Position numbers and translations under genes: made by a program. Below the pieces are notes generated by a model. It did not search any database, was not told the origin of the DNA, and saw only the letters and a list, made by a program, of their open reading frames with translations. From NCBI GenBank assembly GCA_019415985.1, contig DXYE01000038.1, positions 1 to 22,579 on the forward strand: 22,579 bases of DNA, read 5' to 3'. Shown here in pieces: positions 1 to 7,220 of the stretch. Every line of letters starts with the position of its first letter. Within the stretch, counting starts at the first letter, position 1. This stretch comes from Clostridiales bacterium. GTDB taxonomy: Bacteria > Bacillota > Clostridia > Oscillospirales > CAG-272.

Positions 1-669
1 ATCCACCTCTACCTGTCCACTTGCAATCATTTGTTTTGCCTTCTCGCGTGAGATACCAGCGGCCGCGGAAACGATACAGTCGAGCCGCAGACTTGCAACT
101 GTCAGGGACAGCAATTCGAATCTGTGCATATAGGGGATCTTCGTTCCAGGTTCTAAGGGAGACGCCGTGACCGTGTCCGAGGAAACCTTTTGAAGATTCT
201 GTACCAGATAAGGCAAAATCCGCGAATGTACTAAGACAACCGCAGAAGATGGACTCAATATGCAGATGTCACCGAGAACACGTCTCTCAAGTCCGAGCGA
301 CAGCAACGCGCCTAAATAATCGCGGTGGGTGAGTTTTCTGAAACCACTCCCGCTAACAGAAAGAGCGGCGACCGGCGCCTGCCCGCAACTGTCGCCGCTC
401 CCTGCATCTAACGGATCCGTCTGCATCCATTCATCTACGAATGCAAGACATAAAAGTCTCCGCTCTGCCTGCGGATAACCGCCCCAAAAATGATACGTTA
501 ACGTATCTTCTTTAAAATGCGTTTTAAAAAAACGCTCTGCCAGAAATTGCTCCCGTGGATTCAGGAATTCAGAATAAACGGTGCGTCCGGAACCGCAGCG
601 CGACAACAGATCTTGAAGACGTGCATATAAAAGCTGATCTTCCCCATATATATTTTTCTCATTTTTCAT
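1..669 (-). CDS. ylmH: YlmH-family S4-domain RNA-binding protein (C-terminus off window)
   Basis: The reading frame is open from ATG at 667-669 to the window edge: 223 residues of a family usually about 260 long. The central block, FRKLTHRDYLGALLSLGLE at about residues 110-128, is typical of YlmH. The last visible part (about 196-223, with SREKAKQMIASGQVEVD) is the start of an S4 RNA-binding domain. Family members sit in the sepF-ylmG-ylmH-divIVA cluster of Gram-positive bacteria, and relatives bind ribosomal RNA or stalled large subunits. An AAAGG Shine-Dalgarno lies about 11 nt upstream. The gene is the last visible member of the cluster running from 3.8 kb, and the missing C-terminal 30-40 residues lie beyond position 1. 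Identification is by motif and synteny. Confidence 0.93.
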   Translation of the reverse strand, partial: MKNEKNIYGEDQLLYARLQDLLSRCGSGRTVYSEFLNPREQFLAERFFKTHFKEDTLTYHFWGGYPQAERRLLCLAFVDEWMQTDPLDAGSGDSCGQAPVAALSVSGSGFRKLTHRDYLGALLSLGLERRVLGDICILSPSSAVVLVHSRILPYLVQNLQKVSSDTVTASPLEPGTKIPYMHRFELLSLTVASLRLDCIVSAAAGISREKAKQMIASGQVEVD

Positions 670-778
670 CAGCAAGATGGCCTTTCAACAAGCTTTTCGG
701 ATTTCTCGCGGCCTATCACACGCATCATCCCACGGCCGACTTTTCACCGACACTCGGAGGACCCCTTTGCCCGAAAAC

Positions 779-1045
779 TCAGAATGCCATAAGAATAGCC
801 TGAATCAGATACAACAAAACAAAAGATATTAAAAACGCAATATCAATGGGAAAAGCATTAAGCTTTTCAAAGCGTTCCAAAAGCACACGTACCGGCATGA
901 CTACAGTTTCGGTTGTACTGTAAATGAAATTGACAAACGCTCCATTTTCATCAACAGGCAGCCACGACAAAACGGCGCGGATAACCATTAGAACGATCAT
1001 GACGTCGAGAAAAAAGATCACGGCATTTCTGAGCAAAAAGAACAA
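779..1045 (-). CDS. ylmG: YggT/YlmG family membrane protein
   Basis: A short integral membrane protein (88 aa from TTG). It has two hydrophobic segments, about residues 5-28 and 68-88, separated by a polar stretch with the family-like VIRAVLSWLP motif near residue 20. YggT/YlmG proteins are small two-helix membrane proteins found beside sepF and ylmH and linked genetically to division or membrane organisation; their molecular role is poorly known. The start is unclear. No ATG or GTG exists in the open frame back to the stop at 1094-1096. The strong Shine-Dalgarno AGGAGGGG (1067-1074) lies about 23 nt before the TTG but 11 nt before an in-frame ATT at 1055-1057, so the protein may be four residues longer. 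It lies 70 nt after sepF and about 110 nt before ylmH. Confidence 0.88.
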   Translation of the reverse strand: MFFLLRNAVIFFLDVMIVLMVIRAVLSWLPVDENGAFVNFIYSTTETVVMPVRVLLERFEKLNAFPIDIAFLISFVLLYLIQAILMAF

Positions 1046-1115
1046 GGTATCAAAAATAGAAAGCGCCCCCTCCTGCCGGCCGAAACCGCTGTATTATCTA
1101 TGTATGGAATTCGGC

Positions 1116-1592
1116 TCACAGCTCAGAGTACAAATCTGCAGACTCTTCCTTTTTCGGCTCATTGGATCTGAGCTGCTCCCCGGAAACATCCACATTGTTG
1201 GGCGTAATCACAAAAGTATTGTTGGCTACGCGCTTGAGCTGGCCATCGATTGAGTAGGCAATACCGCTCAAAAAATCAATAAGGCGACGTGCCGTCTCTT
1301 TGTTGGTGTCCTCCAAATTCAAAACAATGGTGCGCTTATTTAAAAGGTGATCTGCAATCTGCGTAACGCTGTCAAACTGTTTGGGCTTTACAACCTTAAG
1401 CTCTATGGAAGAACCGTTTCCGCTCACACCTGAGGAGGGCGGGACATTCTTTCTTACATCCTGCTGCGGAGCGTCATAGCCCACGTCATAATTGTCATTT
1501 TGTGCGTCGTCTCCGAACAGGTCGTTATCGTATTCATTATAATCCAAATCATCCGAACCGACCATGCCCTTTATTTTATCGAAAATCCCCAT
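1116..1592 (-). CDS. sepF: Cell division protein SepF
   Basis: SepF binds FtsZ and bundles its filaments at the septum, anchored by an N-terminal amphipathic helix. The chosen start gives 158 aa beginning MGIFDKIKGMVG, the typical membrane-binding helix. It has a perfectly placed GGAGGG at 1600-1607. An in-frame ATG six codons upstream is less likely because the Shine-Dalgarno would fall inside the coding region. An acidic, Asp/Asn-rich linker (about 13-60) precedes the globular SepF core (about 65-140; VVKPKQFDSVTQIADHL, then TIVLNLEDTNKETARRLIDF). A short charged tail follows. The gene lies between yggS and ylmG as in many Firmicutes and probably has its own promoter at 1658-1666. Confidence 0.96.
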   Translation of the reverse strand: MGIFDKIKGMVGSDDLDYNEYDNDLFGDDAQNDNYDVGYDAPQQDVRKNVPPSSGVSGNGSSIELKVVKPKQFDSVTQIADHLLNKRTIVLNLEDTNKETARRLIDFLSGIAYSIDGQLKRVANNTFVITPNNVDVSGEQLRSNEPKKEESADLYSEL

Positions 1593-1657
1593 TGATATAC
1601 CCTCCAGCATTTATTTTAGAATCATATTCGAAATTTGTCAAAAGAATCCTGCACACT

Positions 1658-1666
1658 ATTATAACA
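1658..1666 (-). promoter_or_regulatory. Extended -10 promoter candidate for sepF
   Basis: The minus strand reads TGTTATAAT, an exact extended -10 (TGnTATAAT), 66 nt before the sepF ATG. No good -35 is seen at 17 nt, as expected for some extended -10 promoters. It would let sepF-ylmG-ylmH be transcribed apart from hlyD-yggS across the 130-nt gap. Confidence 0.5.
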
Positions 1667-1724
1667 CAGAAATGAAAAAAATCCACAGCAAACGTTCAAA
1701 AAGTGGCTTCTGTTCATAAAATAT

Positions 1725-2453
1725 TTACATTGAAGGCGTAACAGGAGGACTGGAACGACGCTCTCCGAAGATGCCGGAACCGACACGTATCAAATTGGAT
1801 CCGTGAAGAAGAGCCTCTCTGAAGGAATTGCTCATCCCCATGGACAGAAGGGGCTGCTCAATATCCCGGAGATACTCCTCGCTGAAATGGCGGAACAGGG
1901 TCTGCATACGTGAAAAACAGGGGCCATAGGCCTCCGGCTGCGCATACTGCGGACCGATGGTCATGAGACCGCAGACGCGGATATTGGATAACGGCTGAAG
2001 CTGCCGTTGGAAGGCTTCAAGCTCTCCGGGCAGGATACCACCTTTTTGCGGTTCCTCTCCAATATTGATTTCGATCAAAACATTCATTTTTTTATCATGT
2101 TTTTGAGCCTGCCGATCAATTTCCGCAGCAAGTTTCAGAGAGTCCAGAGATTGGATCATGTCCACTTTATCTATGATATATTTCACTTTATTGGTTTGCA
2201 GGGTGCCGATCATATGAACGGACACGCCGTCAAGATGAAGCTGAGGATATTTTTGAACAAGCTCCTGCGGCCTATTTTCGCCGATCAGCCGAATACCACC
2301 CTCTTCAATAGCATAGTTGATCCGATCGGCATCGACAAATTTGGTTACAGCCATAAGAGACGCAGGATCTGACGAAGATACAGAACTGTATTCGTTGAGC
2401 ATATTGCGTATGGCTGATATCTTTTCAAGCATCTCGGGAAACTCACCGGACAT
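1725..2453 (-). CDS. yggS: YggS/YlmE family pyridoxal-phosphate-binding protein
   Basis: This is a PLP-homeostasis protein of the YggS/PROSC (COG0325) family, a single alanine-racemase-like TIM barrel without known enzymatic activity. The 242-aa product carries the PLP lysine in AVTKF (K38), followed by GENRPQE (about 58-64), the HMIGTLQTNKVK motif (about 79-90), INIGEEPQKGG, GLMTIGP and, at the C-terminus, MGMSNSF and the phosphate-binding RVGSGIFGER. I chose the ATG at 2451-2453 because GGAAGG precedes it at about 8 nt and the length fits the family. An upstream in-frame ATG at 2513 would add 20 residues but has no Shine-Dalgarno. In Bacillus the orthologue (ylmE) also lies just upstream of sepF. 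The gap to hlyD is about 140 nt. Confidence 0.95.
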   Translation of the reverse strand: MSGEFPEMLEKISAIRNMLNEYSSVSSSDPASLMAVTKFVDADRINYAIEEGGIRLIGENRPQELVQKYPQLHLDGVSVHMIGTLQTNKVKYIIDKVDMIQSLDSLKLAAEIDRQAQKHDKKMNVLIEINIGEEPQKGGILPGELEAFQRQLQPLSNIRVCGLMTIGPQYAQPEAYGPCFSRMQTLFRHFSEEYLRDIEQPLLSMGMSNSFREALLHGSNLIRVGSGIFGERRSSPPVTPSM

Positions 2454-2593
2454 AAAACGCACCTTCCCTTCCGTGTTCAGCACTGCAGCGCGACACGGGA
2501 GGAATCCTTTCATATGATACGGGTTATAAAAAATTCATCAAAGCTGAGCGGCTGCGGTCTGCTGAAGAATCGGGTGCTGCCACCTACGGTTTT

Positions 2594-3838
2594 TTATGAA
2601 ATGATTTTGCCGGCATACAGATTTTTCCCCTTTGTTATAATACTGTCGTACAGCTTCAGTTCCGCATCCTCATCGTCAGCAACAATAAAGTAACCGTTGA
2701 CCTCCAGCAGCGGCGTGATCTTCTTAAAGACAACCGTATACCCGTGCAGCACATAAACCCCCTGCTCTCCGTCTACAATGCGCACAGCAGACAGAGGCAC
2801 TCTGAAACCATTGTATGTCTGCTGAACAATTTGTACGTTCTGACGCCGCAGATAATTGAAATTTTCGGGTGCAGCACGCGTTTCGAAGATAAGGAGCACG
2901 CGGCTGTCGTCGGCCTGCATGACAATGCGGGACAATTCCGCGGTAATGCGTTTATCGGAATTGTACGGAAAAATCAGCGTGTAGGAATCCCCTTCATCAT
3001 ATGCACGCGCCTCGTCCTCGCTGACAATGCATCCTACATACCATATGTAATCGGTTACAATTTTTCCGGCATTGACACCGCTTCCGGAAACCTCCAAGGA
3101 TAAATCCGCCGTGGATGCTGTGAGCTGATCAAACATGTCGAGCGTCATGCCGGCAATTTTATCGCTTGAAAAGGTATTTTCAAAGCCGTCGATTGTCGCA
3201 TAATAATAGCCGGCCTCCGGTGCATGTATGGTTTCCGTTACCTCTCCTGTTTTTTGTATCAGAAGGTTTCTTTCATTTTCGAGAGCAGCAATCTGCTCAC
3301 TGTAATCGGTGACGTGCTTGGTAATAATCTGCCGCGTGTTCATCGATGCAATCAGATCGTCCTTTTTTCGAAGTACATAGCCGATATCCCCGTCGTGTAT
3401 TTTCTGGAGAATGGTATAGTAAAGATTGTTTATGGAAGCATCGATGATCTGTGTATCGGAATAAGTGATGCCATCATCCATGTTGCTTTTCTTCAGTAGG
3501 GCAATCTTTCTGTCGATCTCTGCAAGCTTTGCAGCGTCACTGTCAGACTCGCTGCCGCTATAGATCTGGCATACCGCGCTGCCTGCTCTGACATGCGTGC
3601 CGTTGTCAAAAAGAACGCTCACGCTTCCCGGCTGCGTCGTATACAAAAGCGTCTCCGACCGGAAAAGATAACCGTCGACCGAGATACAGTCTTCCTGAGT
3701 GACATAAGAAACCGGTATGGTTTCTACGGAGTCGTTGAGACTGTTTATCATATGATACAGAATATAAGCCGCCAAACCAACCGAAAGCAGGACAGTCAAA
3801 ACATATTTTATAATATTCTTGAGATACTTATAATCCAT
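2594..3838 (-). CDS. HlyD-like membrane-anchored adaptor protein
   Basis: A 414-aa protein with one N-terminal membrane segment (about residues 10-30) and a large extracytoplasmic part. It shows the HlyD/RND-adaptor pattern: a half lipoyl-like motif (SVSVLFDNGTHVRAGSAVCQ, about 70-90), a helical hairpin region (about 100-200), and a second lipoyl half beginning IHAPEAGYYYATIDGFE (about 208-225). A beta-barrel/YknX-like C-terminus with FRVPLSAVRIVDGEQGVYV (about 345-365) follows. Homologues are regularly annotated as HlyD family efflux adaptors next to yggS-sepF in Clostridia, but no ABC or MFS partner is encoded here, so the partner and substrate are unknown. The start is the fourth codon of the open frame (GTG ATG GCA ATG), because GAGAGG is 8 nt upstream of that ATG. 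It appears to head the division cluster. Confidence 0.85.
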   Translation of the reverse strand: MDYKYLKNIIKYVLTVLLSVGLAAYILYHMINSLNDSVETIPVSYVTQEDCISVDGYLFRSETLLYTTQPGSVSVLFDNGTHVRAGSAVCQIYSGSESDSDAAKLAEIDRKIALLKKSNMDDGITYSDTQIIDASINNLYYTILQKIHDGDIGYVLRKKDDLIASMNTRQIITKHVTDYSEQIAALENERNLLIQKTGEVTETIHAPEAGYYYATIDGFENTFSSDKIAGMTLDMFDQLTASTADLSLEVSGSGVNAGKIVTDYIWYVGCIVSEDEARAYDEGDSYTLIFPYNSDKRITAELSRIVMQADDSRVLLIFETRAAPENFNYLRRQNVQIVQQTYNGFRVPLSAVRIVDGEQGVYVLHGYTVVFKKITPLLEVNGYFIVADDEDAELKLYDSIITKGKNLYAGKIIS

Positions 3839-3865
3839 TGCCATCACCTCTCAGGCAGGCCGTAT

Positions 3866-3893
3866 TTTATCATACAGTATTTTGGGTTCGCAA
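3866..3893 (-). promoter_or_regulatory. Sigma-A-like promoter candidate for the hlyD-like gene
   Basis: The minus strand has TTGCGA, a 16-nt spacer and GATAAA, ending about 28 nt before the chosen ATG at 3838. Both boxes match the consensus at four of six positions, so this is moderate evidence. The alternative is transcription from the repeat-borne extended -10 at 4321-4329. Confidence 0.4.
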
Positions 3894-3903
3894 CGTTTCT
3901 AAT

Positions 3904-4190
3904 AAATTCTAAATATTAAACCGTACCCTCTAACGAAACAAGCTTCTAAGCTTACGCCGCGTTATCGCCGAAAGCGGAATAGGTCATCCTTTCCGAACCC
4001 TTTGGTATAAGAGCAATTCGAGTACAGCCAACCTTCTCACAGGAGATGCATAAAAACAGTGCATTCTGCCACGGCAGAATCCGTACAGCCCGTAAAGAGG
4101 CGGAAGGAACCGACGTTCTGCAAAGCCATGAACAACATAGGCTCTGTGGCATCCCAAGTTCTTGGGTATATTTATGATCTGCTTCCAATA
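3904..4190. other. Long intergenic stretch with two perfect hairpins, no recognisable gene
   Basis: Between the hlyD-like promoter and the first repeat copy I see no convincing gene. Two short minus-strand ORFs here (about 70-84 codons) overlap each other in different frames and show no known motif. The stretch does contain two perfect inverted repeats. ATTCTGCC/GGCAGAAT (4063-4080, 2-nt loop) is followed on the minus strand, 5-6 nt later, by five T residues, so it could be a weak terminator for miaA read-through. CCCAAG/CTTGGG (4153-4166) has a 2-nt loop. It could be a leader region or degraded sequence. Confidence 0.4.
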
Positions 4191-4349
4191 GCCGCGCATT
4201 TGACATTATTTTATTACGAAAACCCCGGCAGTTTTGCGCTAACTGTACAATTCAGTCACCGCAATATCTGCGGTGCATGGCTTACGCACGCTTTACGATG
4301 ATATAATTTACGCTATGCACATTATACCATACAAATATGAAAAAATCAA
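4191..4349 (-). repeat. Dispersed structured repeat, copy C (upstream of the hlyD-sepF cluster)
   Basis: This is one of three related intergenic copies (others at 5535-5775 and 20104-20274). Read on the minus strand it begins TTGATT (4344-4349), a 17-nt spacer and TGGTATAAT (4321-4329), a good extended -10 promoter. Stem I then pairs GTGCAT (minus-strand 5' arm, 4315-4320) with ATGCAC (4273-4278). The conserved core ATCTGCGGTGCA (plus strand) follows. A degenerate stem II (only ACTG/CAGT, 4242-4256) and the CCCCGGCAGTTTT block come next. This copy is the most diverged. It points toward the hlyD-like gene about 480 nt away. Confidence 0.7.
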
Positions 4350-4430
4350 CAAATAACCGTCCTCATAAATGATCGGGAAGCGCTCTGAATTCTCAGCAGG
4401 ATATAAAAATGCTGACCACCGTATGAAAAG

Positions 4431-5399
4431 TCAGGAGGAAGAATTCAGATGTTCCAGACAATAAGCCACAGCCATGGAAACGATTTCTTCAGGAGTTTTC
4501 AGCATATCAGGATAGATCCAGCAGATACAGGGATTGCGGCGAAACCAAGTAAGCTGCCGTTTAGCGTATTGCCGCGTGGCTACGGTAATTTTTTCTATGG
4601 TTTCCTTTATTGTGAGCTCACCTCTCAGGCAGGCGGCCATTTCTCGATAACCAATCGCTTGTGCTGCGGTAGAGCCCTCCTTTAAATATCCACATTTCAA
4701 AAGCTCAGAAACCTCATCGGCAAACCCCTGTTCCATCATCCGCATAACGCGGTTGCGGATTCTATCATGCAGAACGGCACGATCTTCGTATGCCAAACCG
4801 ATCCAGCAGACATCAAAGACAGACGCGGAAGCGTGAGATTCGTCATCCCACTGAGACTTTGTTTTGCCGGTTGTTTCAAAAATCTCAAGGGCGCGTATGA
4901 TGCGCACTCTGTTATTGGGGTGAATGGCCGCAGCGGAGGCCGGATCCACAGTATTTAACTTGCTGTGCAGATACTCCGTGCCGCGAGCATCCGCTTCTCC
5001 CTGCAGTTTTTTCCTGATTTCAGGATCTGCCTTTACCGGAGAGAGCGACGTAGATTGCAGAAAGCTGTCTACATAAAGCCCTGTGCCACCGCAAAAAATC
5101 GGGATTCTTCCACGGGCTGTAATTGCCGAAACGGCAACTTCAGCCGCTTCAATATAATCCGCGCAGGAAAAGGGCATATCCGGGTCACAAATATCAATGA
5201 GATGATGCGGTATACCATCCCGCTCGGTTAAATCCGGCTTGGCCGTTCCGATATCCATACCGCGGTAAATCTGCATGGAATCGCAGGAAACGACTTCTCC
5301 GGACAATCGTTTTGCCAGAGCTATAGAAAGGGCGGTCTTTCCGCTGGCCGTCGGCCCTACGACAGCAATTATCTTTTTTTTCGGCTTTGAAAGCAACAT
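4431..5399 (-). CDS. miaA: tRNA dimethylallyltransferase MiaA
   Basis: MiaA transfers a dimethylallyl group to N6 of A37 in tRNAs that read UNN codons. The 322-aa product has the P-loop GPTASGKT (about 15-22) and the DSMQIYRGMDIGTAKP motif (about 40-55) with the catalytic Asp. The HHLID segment, GGTGLYVDSFL, NNRVRIIRALEI and the C-terminal AIGYREM and RQYAKRQLTWFRR tRNA-binding motifs are also present; length and order are normal for the family. I chose the ATG at 5397-5399 because GAGGTG lies 7 nt upstream, whereas the ATG five codons earlier contains that Shine-Dalgarno itself. The gene stands alone between two repeat copies, with a 136-nt stretch upstream to copy A, which points at it. No hfq follows. 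Confidence 0.97.
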   Translation of the reverse strand: MLLSKPKKKIIAVVGPTASGKTALSIALAKRLSGEVVSCDSMQIYRGMDIGTAKPDLTERDGIPHHLIDICDPDMPFSCADYIEAAEVAVSAITARGRIPIFCGGTGLYVDSFLQSTSLSPVKADPEIRKKLQGEADARGTEYLHSKLNTVDPASAAAIHPNNRVRIIRALEIFETTGKTKSQWDDESHASASVFDVCWIGLAYEDRAVLHDRIRNRVMRMMEQGFADEVSELLKCGYLKEGSTAAQAIGYREMAACLRGELTIKETIEKITVATRQYAKRQLTWFRRNPCICWIYPDMLKTPEEIVSMAVAYCLEHLNSSS

Positions 5400-5534
5400 T
5401 TTTAGACACCTCATAAAATTGGAACCATGATCTTTGATTCGAGCTTATAAACAGAAAGATCTGCGTAATTAAATCCGATAAATGCTTATCGAAAAACAGA
5501 TGCACGGCCGAAAAGCACATTAAGCGCCGGCTAT

Positions 5535-5775
5535 CATTATTATACGAAAGGTTCAGCAGTTTAACGTTGATGTAGTTTAGCGCCGTGCATTTTATACCAT
5601 CGCGGTGTACGGCCCACGGAAGCTTTGCGATAATGTAATTTATACCGTGGATATTGTACCATGAAAATCCCGGCAGCTTGAAAAACTGAGTTCTGCTCAG
5701 TCGAACAAATCTGCGGTGCACGACTTACAGAAGCTTTACGGTGATGTGATTTTATGCCGTGCATATTATACCACA
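5535..5775 (-). repeat. Dispersed structured repeat, copy A (upstream of miaA), with tandem half-units
   Basis: This is the longest copy. On the minus strand, extended -10 motifs occur three times at about 60-110-nt intervals: TGGTATAAT (5765-5773), TGGTACAAT (5653-5661) and TGGTATAAA (5591-5599). Each is followed by a GCACGG-type arm. Stem I is TGCACGGC with GTCGTGCA (5756-5763 and 5717-5724, one G-U). Stem II is ACTGAG/CTCAGT (5685-5701), followed on the minus strand by five T residues. A minus-strand ORF spanning the block (5561-5776) encodes imperfectly repeated peptide blocks that only reflect the DNA repeat. The copy points toward miaA. Confidence 0.8.
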
Positions 5776-6052
5776 AATGCGTTCTGATTTCACCCTATTT
5801 CATAAACCATATTTTAAAAAATGTATATCTGTCGTGACATCATCGTATCTGCGGTGCTTCTGACAAACGCTCCGATCTGAGATCTGATTAGTATAATTGC
5901 TGCGAAAAAAACCAGAAAGACCGAGCCTATCTGCAAACAGATAAGAGGCCGTATCTCCAAACAACTTATCCTCGTCTTTCGGCAAAAAAGAGCGAAAGTA
6001 CACTTGCGTTCGCTCTCTATGCATTCGTTGTTTCTTACGTACGCTTTTGATA
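5776..6052. other. Non-coding remnant stretch left of the CotH-like fragment
   Basis: No gene is recognisable here. Two overlapping short minus-strand ORFs in different frames show no motif. The stretch holds the terminator at 5984-6016 and a second inverted repeat, TATCTG/CAGATA with a 4-nt loop (about 5934-5949). A GTATCTGCGGTGC string near 5848 resembles the core of the dispersed repeat, so a decayed copy is possible. It may be the eroded end of the accessory region. Confidence 0.35.
5984..6016 (-). terminator. Rho-independent terminator
   Basis: On the minus strand, AGAGCGAA (6009-6016) pairs perfectly with TTCGCTCT (5989-5996) across a 12-nt loop and is followed by six T residues. It lies about 40 nt after the stop of the CotH-tail-like fragment and probably ended the original VTC transcript. 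Confidence 0.75.
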
Positions 6053-6406
6053 TCAAGCTGCTATCAAAATTCCCGCAAGCAGTACCGCCGCACGGACGCC
6101 GAACCTGGTCCAGCCGCTTGCGCTTTGGATCTCATCGTTATCGAATTCAGCCTGTCTGCCGCCGTCTGGAAGAGCTTCAGGCATGCTTTCCGCGACGCTT
6201 CCGTTTTGCAGCCGTCCGTCCTCCTGTTTACCGCCGCTTGGGACATCGGGCGGCGCTTGGCCATTTTCGTCCCCATTAATCTGCGGCATGTCCTGCACAT
6301 CGCTGTTTGGCTACCCCTCCGATGTGCCCTGTTCCTGCGGCGCCTCCGGCAAATTTTCGCTGAATATTCCGACGTACAATGCCGCAAAGTGCAACTTTTT
6401 AATCAT
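6053..6406 (-). pseudogene. Interrupted, truncated fragment, possibly the C-terminal tail of a CotH-type protein
   Basis: One frame runs from ATG 6404-6406 to TGA 6053-6055 with a single in-frame TAG at 6311-6313. After the TAG the frame encodes a polar, Pro/Gly/Asp/Asn-rich linker (with MPQINGDENGQAPPD and VPSGGKQEDG). It ends in a hydrophobic segment, RFGVRAAVLLAGILIAA, cut short by TGA. Low-complexity linkers followed by a C-terminal membrane anchor occur in CotH-kinase-like surface proteins that often accompany VTC genes in Clostridia. The kinase-like body is absent, so an internal deletion is likely. The 14-nt gap after the VTC gene supports the same operon. The assignment to CotH is inference; a short unrelated membrane protein gene is possible. 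Confidence 0.45.
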
Positions 6407-6420
6407 TTCGGACGCTCAAT

Positions 6421-7113
6421 TTAGTTGGCGATTTTTATACCGTCATCCGTAATACGGCAGACTGCATACTTGGAAAATGCCGAGGTATGCGTTTTCGGAA
6501 TTTGAACGATATCACGGATGACAGACGTCAGGAACGCAGCCCATTTGACTTCTAAAACGATCGGTGCATTACCGGCAGGAATGGTAATGCTGTCCGGATT
6601 CAAAAAGTCGGTGCGATTCATGCCTGTTCGTATGTTATAATCCAATGTGGCACGGACGTTGCCCGGCGCATAGACGACCGGTTCCCTCGTGTAGTCCACG
6701 ATCGTTTTTGGGTACAGTCCCTGCATCGTCATCTTCAGTTGCAGCTCGCGCAAAAGTGTTTTTTTGCTGCTCGAGAGCGTCTGTAGTTTTCCGTCAGCAA
6801 TCGCCCGCGCCTCTTCCGGCGATAGTTCTGATTGTACCTTATTGCATAGCCCGTTTATTTTGCTTTTCTTTTCCAGCACAATGAACGAGGCGTCGTGGTT
6901 ATAATAGCGGATTCTGAACTATTCCCGGTATTTTACGCAATCAATTTTTTCCCGCAGGACCCTCACCTCCAAATTGTCAAAATACGGACTGCGTATTTCA
7001 TATCGCCCGTCAATGGTATGAACATCCCGTGCCATAACAGACATCAATCTGGCGCGGATCGTATACAGATCCGATTTGCCGATTTCGTGCTTCCATTCAT
7101 GACGAAAGTCCAT
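6421..7113 (-). pseudogene. VTC-domain polyphosphate polymerase gene with one in-frame amber stop
   Basis: VTC-domain proteins make polyphosphate from ATP inside a tunnel-shaped domain. A single frame of 231 codons runs from ATG 7113 to TAA 6421 with TAG at 6919-6921. The first part (residues 1-64) carries RHEWKHEI, the ARLMSVMARD block and YEIRSPYFDN. The part after the TAG resumes at once with FRIRYYN, LEKKSKINGLC, the VVDYTRE-like segment IVDYTREPVVYAPGNVRATLD, LEVKWAAFL and SAFSKYAVCRI, all family hallmarks in order. The family usually has Lys at the interrupted position (RREKFRIRYYN), so one A-to-T change would explain the stop. AGGAAG precedes the start. It is best called a recent nonsense pseudogene. 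TAG also ends the GntR gene here, so sense recoding is unlikely. Confidence 0.85.
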
Positions 7114-7146
7114 AGCTTCCTATCCCTTCCTTTTAATTTAAGATAA

Positions 7147-7174
7147 ATATACTTTTAATCTAAGTAAAGTATAT
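7147..7174 (-). promoter_or_regulatory. Inverted repeat upstream of the VTC gene, operator candidate
   Basis: ATATACTTT (7147-7155) and AAAGTATAT (7166-7174) form a perfect 9-bp inverted repeat with a 10-nt spacer, 34 nt before the VTC ATG. Its arms contain -10-like TATACT/TATATT. Near copies of a CTTAGnnTAA-like string lie inside and beside it. It may be the binding site of the response regulator whose remnant lies at 8.6-8.8 kb; that link is speculation. Confidence 0.35.
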
Positions 7175-7220
7175 CCCGCCTACCTTAGTCTGAGCTTAGA
7201 AAATTTTACTTCAAAAATAA

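Noticed and set aside
4431..5399. Riboswitch or T-box leader upstream of miaA or thiI
   Set aside because: I found no T-box, TPP or other riboswitch consensus in the leaders; only the repeat-borne hairpins are present.
5194..5721. 175-codon minus-strand ORF overlapping the start of miaA
   Set aside because: It overlaps the MiaA P-loop region in another frame, and the part outside miaA is the repeat.
5535..5775. CRISPR array
   Set aside because: Units are few, imperfect and contiguous without unique spacers of fixed length, and no cas gene is present.
5561..5776. 71-codon minus-strand ORF with internally repeated peptide blocks
   Set aside because: The peptide repeats reflect the tandem half-units of the DNA repeat; other copies do not keep the frame and no ribosome-binding site is seen.
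6311..6921. Genetic-code change with TAG read as an amino acid
   Set aside because: The GntR gene ends in TAG with the next ATG 3 nt later, and no other conserved gene has an in-frame TAG; nonsense mutation is simpler.
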